In this document: one piece after another, positions 46,001 through 57,320 of the stretch | Position numbering within the stretch: position 1 is the stretch's first letter | Layout of the letters: every line of letters begins with the position of its first letter | Source of the DNA: Lamellibrachia satsuma | Taxonomy: Eukaryota > Annelida > Polychaeta > Sabellida > Siboglinidae | Direction: 5' to 3' | DNA: 64,000 bases | NCBI GenBank assembly: GCA_033239005.1 | Contig: BSQZ01000018.1 | Coordinates: 6,167,536-6,231,535, forward strand | Position numbers and translations under genes: made by a program | Notes under the pieces: model-generated | Seen by the model: the letters and a program-made list of their open reading frames with translations, nothing else | Databases searched by the model: none | Told to the model about the DNA's origin: nothing

Positions 46001-48672
46001 ACCTTGGATGCTATGGTCCAGAGAAGGAGCGACGTCCATAGCCTATGGATGCCCTTCCTTCTCTGTGGCTGGGTCGACATTCTGGAACATCTGCTTACTG
46101 CAGTGAGAGCAGTGAGAGCTGCGAGAAATGTTGCTGCATTCAAGGCATTGCTACAGATACATCTATTCCGTGCAGCCTTTAGGGCATTACTTCCAAGTAG
46201 CAATGTTGGTTTAATGATAAGGACCCATTATTTATTTAACTTATAAACAGGTGTTAACTCATCTTAATTTATTTTAATTATTTAATTGGTATTATCTTAT
46301 CTCAATTAATGCCAACTTATTTAGTCTATTTAACTGTTTGTAACTGATCTTAATTTATCTCATTTTAGCTTATTTAATTGTATTTAATTGTATTAACTTA
46401 CCTTAATTTATCTCAGTTTATCTTATCTTATCTTACATATTTTTATTTATTTTACCATGTTGGTGCCTTTGAGCATATTTTTATTTGGATACACGCCACG
46501 TTATACCACTACCACTTATATACCACTTGCAAGAGTGTTCAACTTGTCATTAAAAGAGGGAGTGGTTCCTGGTGCATGGAAAGAAACAAACATCATACCA
46601 TTTTTTAAAAAGGGATTGGAGGAACAAGTCAGAGAATTACAGACCAGTAAGTTTAACATCAGCGATTTGTAAATTATTACAAAGCTTAATCAAAGACCAT
46701 ATGGTGGACTTCCTTGTTAGGCATAAACTATTAAATCCATCTCAACATGGATTCCTAAAAGCGAGGTCATGCTTAACAAATACGTTGTTTTTTGGAAGAA
46801 ATCACTAAGTGGCTAGACGAGGGATCACCAGTAGATATTACAAACTTAGATTTTCAGAAAGCTTTTGACAAAGTGCCACATCAAAGATAACTACTTAAGT
46901 TAAAAGCCCATGGTATAGGGGATGGCATAATCGACTGGATAGAACAATGGCTGACTGACAGAAGACAGCGTGTTGTAATAGATGGGGAGGTTTCAAACAG
47001 GAAATCAGTTTTGAGTGGGGTACCACAAGGATCAGTATTAGGACCTTTATTATTCTTAATATATATCAATGACTTGATGATAATATAACAAGCAACATAC
47101 TGAAATTTGCAGAGGACACAAGTGTTTAGAAGGGTTAACAATGATGGTGATAAACAACATTTACAAAACGATCTGGACAGATTAGTGGAACGGTCTGAGA
47201 AATGGCAGATGCTGTTCAATTTTGGGAAATGTAAATGCCTAAATACAGGACATTGGAACTTGGATGTAAACTATAAAATGGGAGATACTGTTCTGGGTAC
47301 TACTGTAAAAAAAGGACTTAGAAGTTACAATAAGAGCTGATATGAAAGTTTCAGAGCAGTGTGGTATTGCAGCTTCAAAGAATAATAAAAATTCTTGGGT
47401 TGATTAGGAGAATTATAACAGATACAAGGAGAAAAAGCTAATTATACCCCTGTATAAAGCAACAGTTAGGCTTCATTTAGAGTACTGTAGTACTTGGAGA
47501 CCATATCATAAGAAGGATATAGATACGTTTGAGAGAATACAGAGGACAGCAACTAAAATGATTCTGAGATCTTAGAGATCTTAGTTATGAAGAATGACTG
47601 ATAGAATGTGGTTTAACAACCCTAGAGACAAGGCGGTTAAGAGGAGATCAAGTTGAAGGTTTTTTAAGATATTTAATGGGTATGAAAATATTGATAGAAA
47701 TATGTTTTTCTCACTCGAGAAAGATAATCGAACTAGAGGACATGAGGTAACATTAGCAAAGGATCAGTGTAGATTAGATATCAGGAAGTACTCGTTCTCA
47801 CAGAGGACAATCAATGAATGGAACAAATTATCTACAAAATGTGTAACTCCTAGCAGAGTGAATATTTTTAAAAACAAGGTTGACACATATCTCATAAGGG
47901 CGGATTACACATAGATTAAAAATGTTGGACTCTTGATAAGCCAATGGCTTCCTTGTCCACTTGCCATCTGGGCCTTTGCCTTGGATGGTAATCTTGTTAA
48001 ATCTTGTTATAAATGCCTAATTTTTATAATAACCCTGTGTGTCAGTGACAGTAAGTTCATTCTAATACTGTGACAGTGCCAGTGGCCCACATTTACACAC
48101 TGTGGGGAGCGGTGGTCTAATGGTTAGAGCATCCGCCTGTCGATCAAGAGGACGGTGCCGGTGGTTCGATTCCACCTCTGCCGTTTCGAAGCTTGGGCAA
48201 TTTCGTTCACCCCACTTTGCCCGGGTCTTTTGGAAGAGACACTAAAAGCCGTTGGTCCAAACTCCTGCGTTAGCTCAAGACTGGGCTGTTTGGAGTATAA
48301 CTCCTTGAGACTTGAGACGAGACTAGTGCTAGTACTACTAGCCAATGACATAAATCGTATGATGGTACTTTTGATTGATTTTATGCCAGCTTTTATCTAT
48401 TTGTTTAAGGAAATTTTTAGTACCAAAAAAAGAGAAAATATACGCATGTTACTACGCATGACGTTTGGCCTTCGAGTGGCATATCAAAAAGCAGTGTTGT
48501 TAGGTATGCTAATATCGCCCAGCACATCCACTTGTTATGATATTTTTAGAGCAAGTAAACTTGAACAAATTTTGCTGACGTTATAATCCTCAGACTTATA
48601 ACTTACATCATCATCTTCTATTAATTTGTAACCTAGTATCAATTCTTCGTAAGTCCCAACAACAAATTCCAT
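37047..48672 (-). CDS. PAK1IP1: PAK1-interacting protein 1 (WD40 protein, MAK11 family)
   Basis: Nucleolar WD40 protein of the Mak11 family needed for 60S ribosome assembly; the vertebrate protein also binds PAK1. Ten exons: 48672-48607, 45356-45191, 43697-43577, 42890-42763, 42475-42393, 42077-42015, 41381-41284, 40527-40419, 38148-37821 and 37141-37047. They join to 1257 nt, 418 aa with TAA stop (human 392), all GT..AG and in phase. It begins [22 protein letters not shown]-type blades are visible as [48 protein letters not shown] and [12 protein letters not shown]. The [10 protein letters not shown] block is nearly identical to human. Residues about 320-376 are a Glu/Asp/Ser-rich acidic tract, and the end is basic ([10 protein letters not shown]). 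The start lies 161 bp from the divergent TRNAU1AP start. Confidence 0.95.
38309..38945. mobile_element. hAT-type MITE with 8-bp target duplication
   Basis: Ends GAGGGTTGGGGC and GCCCCAACCCTG are inverted copies, with inner inverted repeats of the type AAAGTACTCGTACTC. It is flanked by TTTCACAT (38301-38308) and TTTCATAT (38946-38953), an 8-bp duplication with one mismatch. It has no transposase and lies in PAK1IP1 intron 8. Confidence 0.75.
38972..40051. mobile_element. Second hAT-like non-autonomous element, AT-rich
   Basis: The left end CAGGCATGGGGCAATTAAT and right end TTAACCCATGCTTG are inverted, followed inward by long runs of AATTAA. The possible flanking duplication (TTTTAAAG / CTTCTAAG) is weak. 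It lies next to the previous MITE in PAK1IP1 intron 8. Confidence 0.6.
42471..42560 (-). repeat. 25-bp triplication of the PAK1IP1 exon 5 acceptor
   Basis: Three tandem copies of a unit whose minus-strand form is CACATGATCTGTTGCATGTT plus TCAGT. The innermost copy is the real 3' splice site (CATGTTTCAG at exon 5, 42475); the other two repeat the same CATGTTTCAG or a close variant upstream. Confidence 0.7.
42565..42622 (+). repeat. Microsatellite (GTGC)n/(GT)n
   Basis: A GTGTGTGTGCGTGCGTGCGT run in PAK1IP1 intron 4. Confidence 0.9.
42974..43130 (+). repeat. 38-bp minisatellite, 4 copies
   Basis: Four copies of a unit with GGGTTCTTTGTTTATGACAT plus CAGATGTGTCAGAGTTTA in PAK1IP1 intron 3. Confidence 0.95.
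44475..44924. mobile_element. hAT-like MITE with GGCCGGAATGATAC termini
   Basis: The left end CAGGCCGGAACGATACACC and the right end, read in reverse (TTAGGGCCGGAATGATACGC), are inverted. Both are followed by further ATATCGCGATAC-type inverted motifs. It lies in PAK1IP1 intron 2. A separate short motif TATAATATGCACCCC occurs twice just upstream, at 44,280-44,345. Confidence 0.6.
45668..45826 (+). mobile_element. CR1-like LINE, family A, 3' stub
   Basis: Only the last codons ([15 protein letters not shown]) and 3' UTR remain, ending in two copies of the 10-bp tail AATCTTGTTA. It is a severely 5'-truncated insertion in PAK1IP1 intron 1. Confidence 0.85.
45860..46245 (+). mobile_element. LINE C-terminal remnant (L2/CR1 type)
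   Basis: Shifted frames read [11 protein letters not shown] and [20 protein letters not shown] plus HLFRAAF. This resembles the common end of non-LTR RT proteins (WNSLP.xVR...FKxxLKTHLF). It is old and frameshifted. Confidence 0.55.
46505..48015 (+). mobile_element. CR1-like LINE, family A, decayed copy
   Basis: Same family as 54.6-56.0 kb but with several frameshifts. Motifs are [66 protein letters not shown] and a shifted EWNKLS end. The 3' UTR CTTCCTTGTCCACTTGCCAT ends with AATCTTGTTAAATCTTGTTA. It lies in PAK1IP1 intron 1. Confidence 0.9.
48103..48280 (+). mobile_element. tRNA-derived SINE with tRNA-Asp-like head
   Basis: The head starts near 48105 with A box TGGTCTAATGG and B box GGTTCGATTCC. 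Between them CATCCGCCTGTCGATCAAGA resembles the tRNA-Asp anticodon arm (CCGCCTGTCAC). The acceptor arm does not pair well and the sequence continues into the family body (CGAAGCTTGGGCAATTTCGT, then CACCCCACTTTGCC), so it is a SINE rather than a tRNA gene. Confidence 0.8.
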
Positions 48673-48833
48673 TTTTTCTGGCGGCGTGCATGTGGTTTTG
48701 TTTATGGTGTCGCCTTCTGCCGGATTCGGTTCTTGGAACAGAGCAACCCGGAAGGGGGCAATACTGAGCGCATTTAGGTTGCTAATTATGCGTAATGTGA
48801 CAACAGGGTAGAACAAAAAGATAAATAATCATA
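48673..48833. promoter_or_regulatory. Bidirectional promoter region PAK1IP1 / TRNAU1AP
   Basis: Only 161 bp separate the two divergent start codons, so both transcription starts and 5' UTRs must lie here or be displaced by unseen 5' exons. No TATA box is evident. Confidence 0.6.
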
Positions 48834-51800
48834 ATGGGAACAGCGAAGAGTTTGTGGATGGGCGACGTAGGGATTGTTTATATAGTTATACCGAACTTGA
48901 CAATTCTGCGTAATTAAATTTCGATGATGCCAGTTTCGTGAATAATTTTACTGACAATAATCCTTATTATCGCTCATATAACACCTTTGGCTTTGCCTTT
49001 TGCCTTTTGGCTTTGCCTTGGCTTTGAATCAGATACTCTATTAGCTTACACTTACAAGTAATGGATACTTGCAAGGCCACTCATTAGCCTTTTGTTTTTC
49101 ACCCATATCTTAAGCCATTCTTTATTGATTCTATTTTTTTAATGTTCGTAGAGGGTGCAGATATAATGTTGTTTGGCAATGAGTTCCATATATCTACCAC
49201 TCTGTCTCTGACTGAAACATCGCCGTCACATAGTCATAGCTTCATACTTTGCTGTTTGTTTAATGTTTTACTGTGGCCTCTGAGGTTATTTAGATTAGTG
49301 TTAAAAAACTTATCTGGGTTTACATTCTCCTTCCCAGTTAACAACTGAAACGTCTCAATTAAATCTCCTTGTAATCTCCGTTTTTCTTGTCTGTCGTTTT
49401 AGTGGGCTTTAGTCGTATTAATCTTTCCTCATAGGAAAATTTCTTAAAATCCTATAACCAGTTTAGTTGCCCTACGCTGCACTTTCTTGAGCATTAAAAT
49501 ATCTTTAGCATAATAAGGTGACCAGGCTTGTACGCAGTATTCTAGATATGGTCTAATATATGTATTATAAACAATGTTGAACATTTCTCTGTCAAAGTGA
49601 ATAAATGCTTTCTTTACTGAACACAGAATCACCATAGCTTTTTGGGATGCAGCGACAGTTTGTTTATCACTTTTTCAAATTATTTGGCATTATTTCCATT
49701 AAAACCATATTATTTTCAGTTGTCTTGATTATTGATAATATTTGCTTACATGCATCCTTTTACATTTCTTGTGTTTAAAGTTAGGCACCATAATTTTATT
49801 ACTCCACTCACTTAAACTATCTAAATCGGCTTGTAAGATTTCACTGTCAGATTTGTTTTTTGTGTTCTGAATAATTTGGTGTCATCTGCAAACATTTTTA
49901 CATTACTGTTTAATGTCTCTGGCATATCATTTACATAAATTAAAAAAAGAATAAGTCCCAATACTGATCCTTGTGGAACCCCACCGATGGCATCAAACCA
50001 TTCAGAATATGCACCTCTTACCATAATTTGCATTTTTCTGTCCAACAGAGAATTAGCTATCCATTCTAAAAACATTACTTTTTATTCCATAAGCAGATAG
50101 TTTCTGCAACAACCTCTTTTTTGGGACTTTGTCAAATGCTTTTTGAAAATCCCCCAAAATAACATAAATACTATGTCCCTGATCCACATATTCTGTCCAA
50201 CTTTCAAAGGTTTCTAACAAATGTGTTCGACAAGAACGACCCTTTGTAAAAACCATGTTGATCTGAGGCATTTAAACTGTTTTCTAATAAATGTTTTAAC
50301 ATTGCATCCCTCACACAAGACTCCATCAGTAAACTGGCTAGACAGGTTAAACTCACTGGCCCATAATTTCTAGCCATATACCAATATCCTTTCCTATAAA
50401 TTGGAGAAATATTTGGTAATTTATTATCTAATGGCACTACAATACAACACTAGACAATAAAATAATTCAGTGAATATTAGAAACAACGGTTTAGCTAAAG
50501 TTTCAGCACAATCCTTCAGTATCTTTGTAATCATACCTTTTCCCATATCTATCTATAGCCGAGTAGGTAATGAATGTCCACACCAGTCCAACGTGATCAC
50601 TTTTCTCCAATGGAGCAATAGATTTAAGTTCTCAATCATACAGTCCACATTTGTAAAAATTAAATCTAACATTGACGGTTCATTTCCTTCCCTAAATCTA
50701 GGGTTAACATCAACTTATTGCTTCAGGAAGAAATCCTGTGTTATATCAAACAATTTTGCTGGAAGCGAATCATCCTTTCAACAAACAGCTCTTCCAGTCA
50801 GTTTCAGGAAAATTGAAGTGCCCAAAAATCAATAAATGAGATATGCCATGTTTCTCGACTGCTTTGTTCATTACACTAATAAACATGTTAGTATTTTGTA
50901 CAGTTGAACTCTTACTCTTGTATATGCATACTACTAATAGATTGTCCCTCTTGTTTAGTGTGATAATACTCCATACGGATGACTCAAAATCCATGGTATT
51001 TAGTTCCGTACATAATGCTGACTGTAAACCATTCTCAGTATGGAAAATAATCCCTCTTCTGCGATCATCTCTGTGTGGAGTAAAACCTTCCAGATTAATA
51101 TCACCTTCACTTTTACCTTCGCTACAGGATTCTGTAATACCACTAACTTTAGGCTTCAGTACCATTACCACCTCTCTAAATTCATCCATTTCATTATTTA
51201 AGCTCTGTGCATTTGCATAATAACAATCAAATAAATAACCCTTTGTGCCTAGAACTGAAATGCAAAGTGCTTTGTTTGTGCTAGTGCTTATGCTTTCTGT
51301 TTGTTCATCTTGCTGAGTGCTTACAGCCTCTCCTCGTTCACGGGTAACAGCACGTGACCAGCTTTTTGTCACATGCTTTTTTCCGGCTGTTGCTACAGCT
51401 CCTTTTGTTTTATTTGTTGATTGAGCTTGAACTCCTGTCTCCTTTTCTATCAGTTTGTCTCTTAGTTCCATCCCTGTGCTTAACTATTTTCCCAACTCTA
51501 ATCATAAGATCTGTCTGACCCCTTTCCTCTCTCTCAGTTCCTTTCGTAACTCTCTGTACTTTTTCCTCTCCTTAATTGTTTTGTATGGTGTTAGGTAGAT
51601 GTATTCATTTCACTCCTGGCATTTCTAAGCAGTTTTGCTTTGCTTAACACATTCCTTTGAGTTTTTGCGCATCATTAAGTTTCAGTAGTATTGGCCTTGG
51701 CTCATTGCCTGAGCCAAGCCTGGTTATTTCCTCTACTTTGGCTTCTTTCATTCGGGGCTCTTCTAGGATTAAGTTCTCAACTACTTCATTATAATATGTT

Positions 51801-52998
51801 CCTTCTAGTTTCTTTGGTACATTGTAGAGAATGACATTGTTATGTCTCTTTTCTTTCTCCTTCTGTTCCTCATGTCATCAAACTTCATATCAATAACCCT
51901 GTCCATGGTGTTTTCAGTTTCCCCTGTTTTCTCACTTATGTGCTGGTTCCTTTACTGTACCCACATCTGTCTCTGTTTTGTTTAGTGATTTCAACATGTT
52001 TTCTAATGTAATTTCAACTTTCATTAGTCTTGTTCATATCTGACTGTTTAGTCATAACATAAAAAATCTTAATGTTATTCTTATCGTTGGTTGGCATTTA
52101 CTGCAGAACTAAATCAAATTATCATTCTTTTAGTTTACTACTGCCTTGTACTCTGATTTATTTCATTTTAGGTTTCAGGCATTTGAGGTGGGTTCATAGA
52201 CCATACCACCTGGCACCCCATAGTGTGGTCTTCTTCTCCTACCTCCGATTCACCAATAGAACAATTTTTATCATTTGCCTCACCTTCTACTTGCATTATT
52301 TCCTTAGAAAGCGTTTTGGTGCTTGTGCAGTGAAAGGATCTGATTTGTCGTTCCTAGGGCGACTCCAGGATGCAGGACAGGCCCATGAAAACCCTAATTA
52401 GTAAAAGAATAGGAAGGGATGGCACATTAACATTAATTTCTCACCAATACCTCAATATACAATTACCAATGCTGCTATGCAATAAAACATTTGGAAGTGT
52501 AAGCGTATATCTTAGCAAAAATATTTATTCAAGTTATTTATATTTTTCAATCAGTGACTGTGATTTATAATATGAAACAGGTGCTACCTAGTGTTGTGAC
52601 AAATGTTGCTACACTTAATAGGAAAACAGTTATTTCATTGATGTAATGCAAACAAATTGTCAGAAAAATCATTTTGAGTGAAATACTTTACAATTATTGA
52701 ATGACAAAAATACAATTATCAAGAAGATGTCATTTCCAAATATCGGTACCCATGTACAGCAAGATGTACTGACAATTATTGTCTATAAATAACTTCCTGG
52801 GGTATGAGTATAGAGTTCGTGTTAGATCTTTGCAAATTCAAGCTTTGCGACATCCATAAAATGTCAAAATTTGTTCAGTTGTTATGATATTTTCTTGCAG
52901 CTGGAGCCTTACATGACAGAGGAGTTTATTCACCACGCTTTCAGTGAAATGGGTGAAACCATCGCTGGGGTGAAGATGATCTGGAACAGTAAGACAGG
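48834..52998 (+). CDS. TRNAU1AP: tRNA selenocysteine 1-associated protein 1 (SECp43), exons 1-2, partial
   Basis: RRM protein that associates with selenocysteine tRNA in selenoprotein synthesis. Exon 1 (48834-48866) encodes MGTAKSLWMGD and is followed by GTAGGG. Exon 2 (52901-52998) follows TTTCTTGCAG and encodes LEPYMTEEFIHHAFSEMGET, then IAGVKMIWNSKTG, followed by GTGAGT. The junction is phase 0. Human TRNAU1AP starts [34 protein letters not shown], so the first RRM strand and helix are clear. The rest (RNP1 motif, second RRM) was not found before 57.3 kb. Intron 1 (4 kb) is filled by a LINE. The gene either continues past the window or is broken. Confidence 0.82.
48985..52400 (-). mobile_element. 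CR1-like LINE, family C, with ORF1, endonuclease and RT remains
   Basis: On the minus strand from about 51.9 kb downward: an ORF1-like block (NNVILYNVPKKLEGTYYNEV, GSGNEPRPILLKLNDAQKL), then an AP-endonuclease domain (YYANAQSLNNEMDEF, ILEMPGV-type linker, IFGHFNFPETDW) and RT pieces ([48 protein letters not shown]). Several frameshifts and stops are present. A CTTTGCC-rich repeat at 48,985-49,030 looks like the 3' tail. It is the longest LINE in the window, inserted antisense in TRNAU1AP intron 1. The 5' boundary is approximate. Confidence 0.82.
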
Positions 52999-54164
52999 GT
53001 GAGTCATTGTGAATGTGGTCTTTTTTAGCACATTCTGTATGGGTTTGTGTGGTGGCTTCTTGCTTGTGGCTGGCATTCAGCATATTGTGATTTTTGGTTT
53101 ACATCATCTGATGTGTTCCGAAATAATTTTTCTTGATGGTCAGTAGATATCTGCTGCACTTTCACACAGAATGGTTCATGTCATTGTATTTGTTAGAATG
53201 TCACCTGACATGGTCCATTTTACAGGTCCTTTATAGATTGTCACCTGACAAGGTCCTTCTTATGGTCCTGTGTGCAATGTCACTTGGTGTGGTCCATTTT
53301 ACAGATGGATCCTTTATGGAATGCCATCTGTCATGGTTCGTGTTGCTGGTCCATCATGGATGTCACATGCATGGTTCGCTGTATGGGTTCTTAGTGAAAT
53401 GTCACCTAGCGTTAGTGTTTTTGGCTGTTGTGATTATAACTTACAACACGAATTAGCACCAATTGACCACTTTGGTCACTAGGAGGCTACACGGAGGACA
53501 TCATCTTTTAAGAACATTTTACACAGTGACACATAATAAATGTTGAGTTGTATTTCTAAAAAGACTATGCTTTCCAAAAAATAATTTGTTTGTTCTTTAT
53601 GAAAGCATGTTGGTCTGAACATGGCCTGTCAGAGTTAATATAAAATAATTAAATGTAGCTTGAATTTCTGGCAATTTTTATTTTATTTTATGATATATTG
53701 TCTTGCAGAACATTTAAGTCTGGAACATGTTTGTTAAATTATGATTTTATGATGAAAAAGAATAACAGCAAGAGCCGTGCAGTGCAGCAATTTAAGAACT
53801 TATTGATATCACCCCGTTATAGAGGGAACTTTGAGAAAGAACAAGTATAAAAATTTATTTCCTATGGAATATATCAACAGACCTTCCGTGAATACTGGCG
53901 CAGATGATCAAAATGATCAACAAGCGTATTACATGAAGTACACACAACATACAAATAAATGAAAAAGAAGTTATTGTTATAAACAAATCACCACACTTAG
54001 AGCAACAGACATAACTTCAATAACTATCCTCAACACTCTGTGTCAACACAAATGAGTGTCGGGACATGTTATACTATCAGCATTTACTGAATTATACTTG
54101 ATTATTTGGACTCTGTAAGAAGACAACACAGTATCGCCCTAGCTATATCTGATGATGTTCACAC

Positions 54165-54455
54165 AGTCTCACATAGACACCAGCATGTTTGGACGTAAAC
54201 AGCATAACCATATCCTATTGGCAAATACAGGAAATTAGGAATAGGTGTATGCAAATATATTTTCATTTAGCCAGCAAATTTTGCTAAACTTTGACACTCA
54301 TGATGTAGGGTTATCTAATACACTGTAGTGGTCCAGGTTTTCCTAGTGAACCACTGGCATGATATTCCTAATTGTAGTTGCAAATGGTTATGTTTGAATA
54401 ACTCTTTGTGGTGCACAGGCCCAAAACCTTGACTTTTGTTTCCCTATAAATATCA
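54165..54455 (+). mobile_element. TTAA-type MITE, copy E (family K), truncated
   Basis: Contains GCATAACCATATCCTATTGG, CAAATATATTTTCATTTAGC and the right end TGGTGCACAGGCCCAAAACC, TTGACTTTTGTTTCCCTATA. The orientation is as in copy A. The left end is missing. Confidence 0.65.
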
Positions 54456-54629
54456 ATTATCTTACTTATTGTATGAATTTTTTAATGGCAACACACATTT
54501 TTCCAGAAAACTTATACACCTAAATTTTTATGCAGTCTGTTGAGTGATTATAAAATGTTGGTGCATTTGGTCAACAACTGTCTTTGACATTCCAGTGCTC
54601 TAAGGCTGGAGTGCAAAAACATTCATTTT

Positions 54630-55996
54630 AACAAGATTTGCCATCCAAGCCAAAGGCCCAGATGGCAAGTGGACAAGGAAGCCATTGGCTTATCGAGAAT
54701 CCAACAATGTTCACCTACTTATAACCAGCCCTCCTGATATATGTGTCAACCTTGTTTTTAAACATATTCACGCTGCTAGCAGTTACACAATCTGTAGACA
54801 ATTTGTTCCATTCATTTATTGTCCTCTGTGAGAACGAGTGCTTCCTGATGTCCAATCTACATTGATCCTTTACTAATTTTACCTCATGTCCTCTAGTTCT
54901 GCTATCCTTCTTGAGTGAGAAAAACATATTTCTATCAATATTTTCATACCCATTCAATATCTTAAAAACTTCAATCTGATCTCCTCTTAACCTCCTTGTC
55001 TCTAGAGTTGTTAAACCACATTCTTTCAGGCGTTCTTCATAAATAAGGTCTCTAAGTTCTGGAATCATTTTAGTTGCTCTCCTTTGTATGCGTTCAAGCG
55101 TATCTATATCCTTCTTACGATATGGTCTCCATGCTTGTATACAGTATTCTAAATGAGGTCTAACTATTGCTTTATAAAGAGGTATAATTAACTTTTTTCC
55201 CTTGTATGTTATGCTTCTTCTAATCAATCCAAGAATTTGATTACCCTTTGAAGCTGCAATACCACACTGCTCTGAAACTTTCATATCAGCACTTATTGTA
55301 ACTCCTAAGTCCTTTTCTTTTACAGTAGTACCCAGAACAGTATCTCCCATTTTATAGTTTACATTCAAGTTCCCATGTCCTGTATGTAGGCATTTACATT
55401 TCCCAAAATTGAATAGCATCTGCCATTTCTCAGACCACTTCACTAATCTGTCTAGATCGTTTTGTAAATGTTGTTTATCACCATCAGTATTAACCTTTCT
55501 AAACAGTTTTGTGTCATCCGCAAATTTCAGTACGTTACTTGTTATACTGTCGTCCAAGTCATTGATATAAATTAAGAATAATATAGGTCCTAATACTGAT
55601 CCTTGAGGTACCCCACTCAAAACCGATTTCCAATTTGAAACTTCTCCATCTACTACAACTCGTTGTCTTCTGTCAGTCAGCCATTGTTCTATCCAGTCAG
55701 TTATGCTATCCCCGATACCATGGGCTTTTAATTTAAGTAGCAATCTTTGATGTGGCACTTTGTCAAAAGCTTTCTGAGAATCTAAGTAGATAATATCTAT
55801 TGGCGATCCCACGTCTATCCACTTAGTGATTTCTTCCAAAAAACATAACATATTTGTTAAGCATGACCTCGCTTTAAGGAATCCATGTTGAGATGAATTT
55901 AATAATTTATGCTTAACGAGGAAGTTCACCATATGGTCTTTAATTAACCTTTCTAATAATTTACAAATCACTGACGTTAAACTCACTGGTCTATAT
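54630..55996 (-). mobile_element. CR1-like LINE, family A, young 5'-truncated copy
   Basis: An uninterrupted 423-codon minus-strand frame (55986-54715). It reads [87 protein letters not shown] and GIAASKGNQILGLIRRS, to the end [15 protein letters not shown]. It lacks the endonuclease and the N-terminal part of RT, as expected of a truncated insertion. The 3' UTR ends at the AACAAGATT tail near 54630. Part of the palm domain is missing 5', so it is not an active element. Confidence 0.93.
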
Positions 55997-57320
55997 TATA
56001 TATTATATTCACTTCTTCAATGAAAAATTGCTCTTACAAAATGCACGCATATCATGCAGTCCATACATAACTAGGGTCCTTTATGGGGTATCTAATGTCA
56101 GTGGAATTGCAGTGGTAGTATATCACCCAATTCAAACACCTCCCAGAATGCCCACACTCTGTAAGGGATTCTTTGGTTGTGAGCATGAAATAATATTATT
56201 AAAACAGTTGTGGATATCCTTCATAAAAAATCATACATATAAGAAATTATTGAGATGTTTTCATTAAAAACAGTTTGCAATAATTTCTTGAAAATTGCAA
56301 TACCAAGAATATTTGCCCCCATCGGCTAGCTTCGTTGTCTCCCCGTCAAAACACAACCATATTGCCAATGCTCTCTGACCTATGACCCAATCTGTCAACT
56401 CTGAACCGAGTCGTCCCGGGAGTATGCCGTTAGTTGCAGGTGCGTGTTTATCGCATGCTGTCGTTGATTGATGGTTTTTGTCGACAGCCAGACACTATCA
56501 CAGGTGTACGTTTTATCTGCGAGTTGACCAGTCGCCCACTGACCAACATCGCCGGCAGAGATGGTAGCAGAGATATAATGGTGGCGTAACCATAAAGTTT
56601 CGAAGACCTGCGATCAGTAACTGCTGCCACTTGGGGTAGTAGCGACCACGTGCTGTGACGGAGTTTGGAGAACCATATGGGACGGCCCTCGAACGGCGCA
56701 GACGGTAACGCCTCGTCGAGTGAATTTGGTGACTTGGTCGCGTCCATGGATTACCGTTTGTCAACTTGAGACAGTATCAGGTGTCGCCAGCAGTGACAAT
56801 CGCGCTAAGTTAGTCAGCGATAGCGCAAAGCCAGTGGCAGTGCAAATTACGGAACGCGAAGACAGTGGGTATACATTCAGCATATGTTTCGCCCTGCGCC
56901 GATGAACATTTTTTTTACAGTCGTGTTAAACGGCACACATTATGACATCGCCTTGTCAGCATGGTGTTGATATCTGTGGAGTCTTGTCGCGATAACGTTA
57001 TGCTGACTTTGTGGTGACTTTGTCTCTGAAACGACTGTTTGACGCAATAAACAATTACATAATACAGTAGGCCTATATGTCACTGTCACTTTATGTGACA
57101 TCTGCTGTGTAACATCTGGTGATGTCTGCATTGGAGTGTGATATTTACGTCAACACTGACTGATTCTTTACAAAATGTAGTTGTAGAATTCACCACAATC
57201 TCATATCAAATGCAGTTACTAATTAGGGCAATATCAGCCTGTAAACATTTACTGTTTTTGTGAAAAAAAATTGGAATTCTTCACATAGGTAAACACTGGC
57301 AAAGTGTGTCCGAGACGAAT

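Larger units (their letters stand above)
52999..57320. other. TRNAU1AP intron 2 / region before the Ser/Arg-rich gene
   Basis: No further TRNAU1AP exon could be found. It holds degenerate about 60-bp repeats with GTCACCTG...GGTCC at 53,190-53,420, a MITE copy at 54.2 kb and a young LINE at 54.6-56.0 kb. A CpG-richer stretch at about 56,400-56,900 could be the promoter of the next gene. Confidence 0.55.

Noticed and set aside
48103..48185. A tRNA-Asp gene
   Set aside because: A and B boxes are good, but the acceptor stem does not pair, the anticodon arm is altered, and the sequence runs into a SINE body shared with other copies.
56448..56764. Minus-strand open frames in the CpG-rich stretch before the Ser/Arg-rich gene
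   Set aside because: Short overlapping frames without any motif; more likely promoter or 5' UTR sequence.
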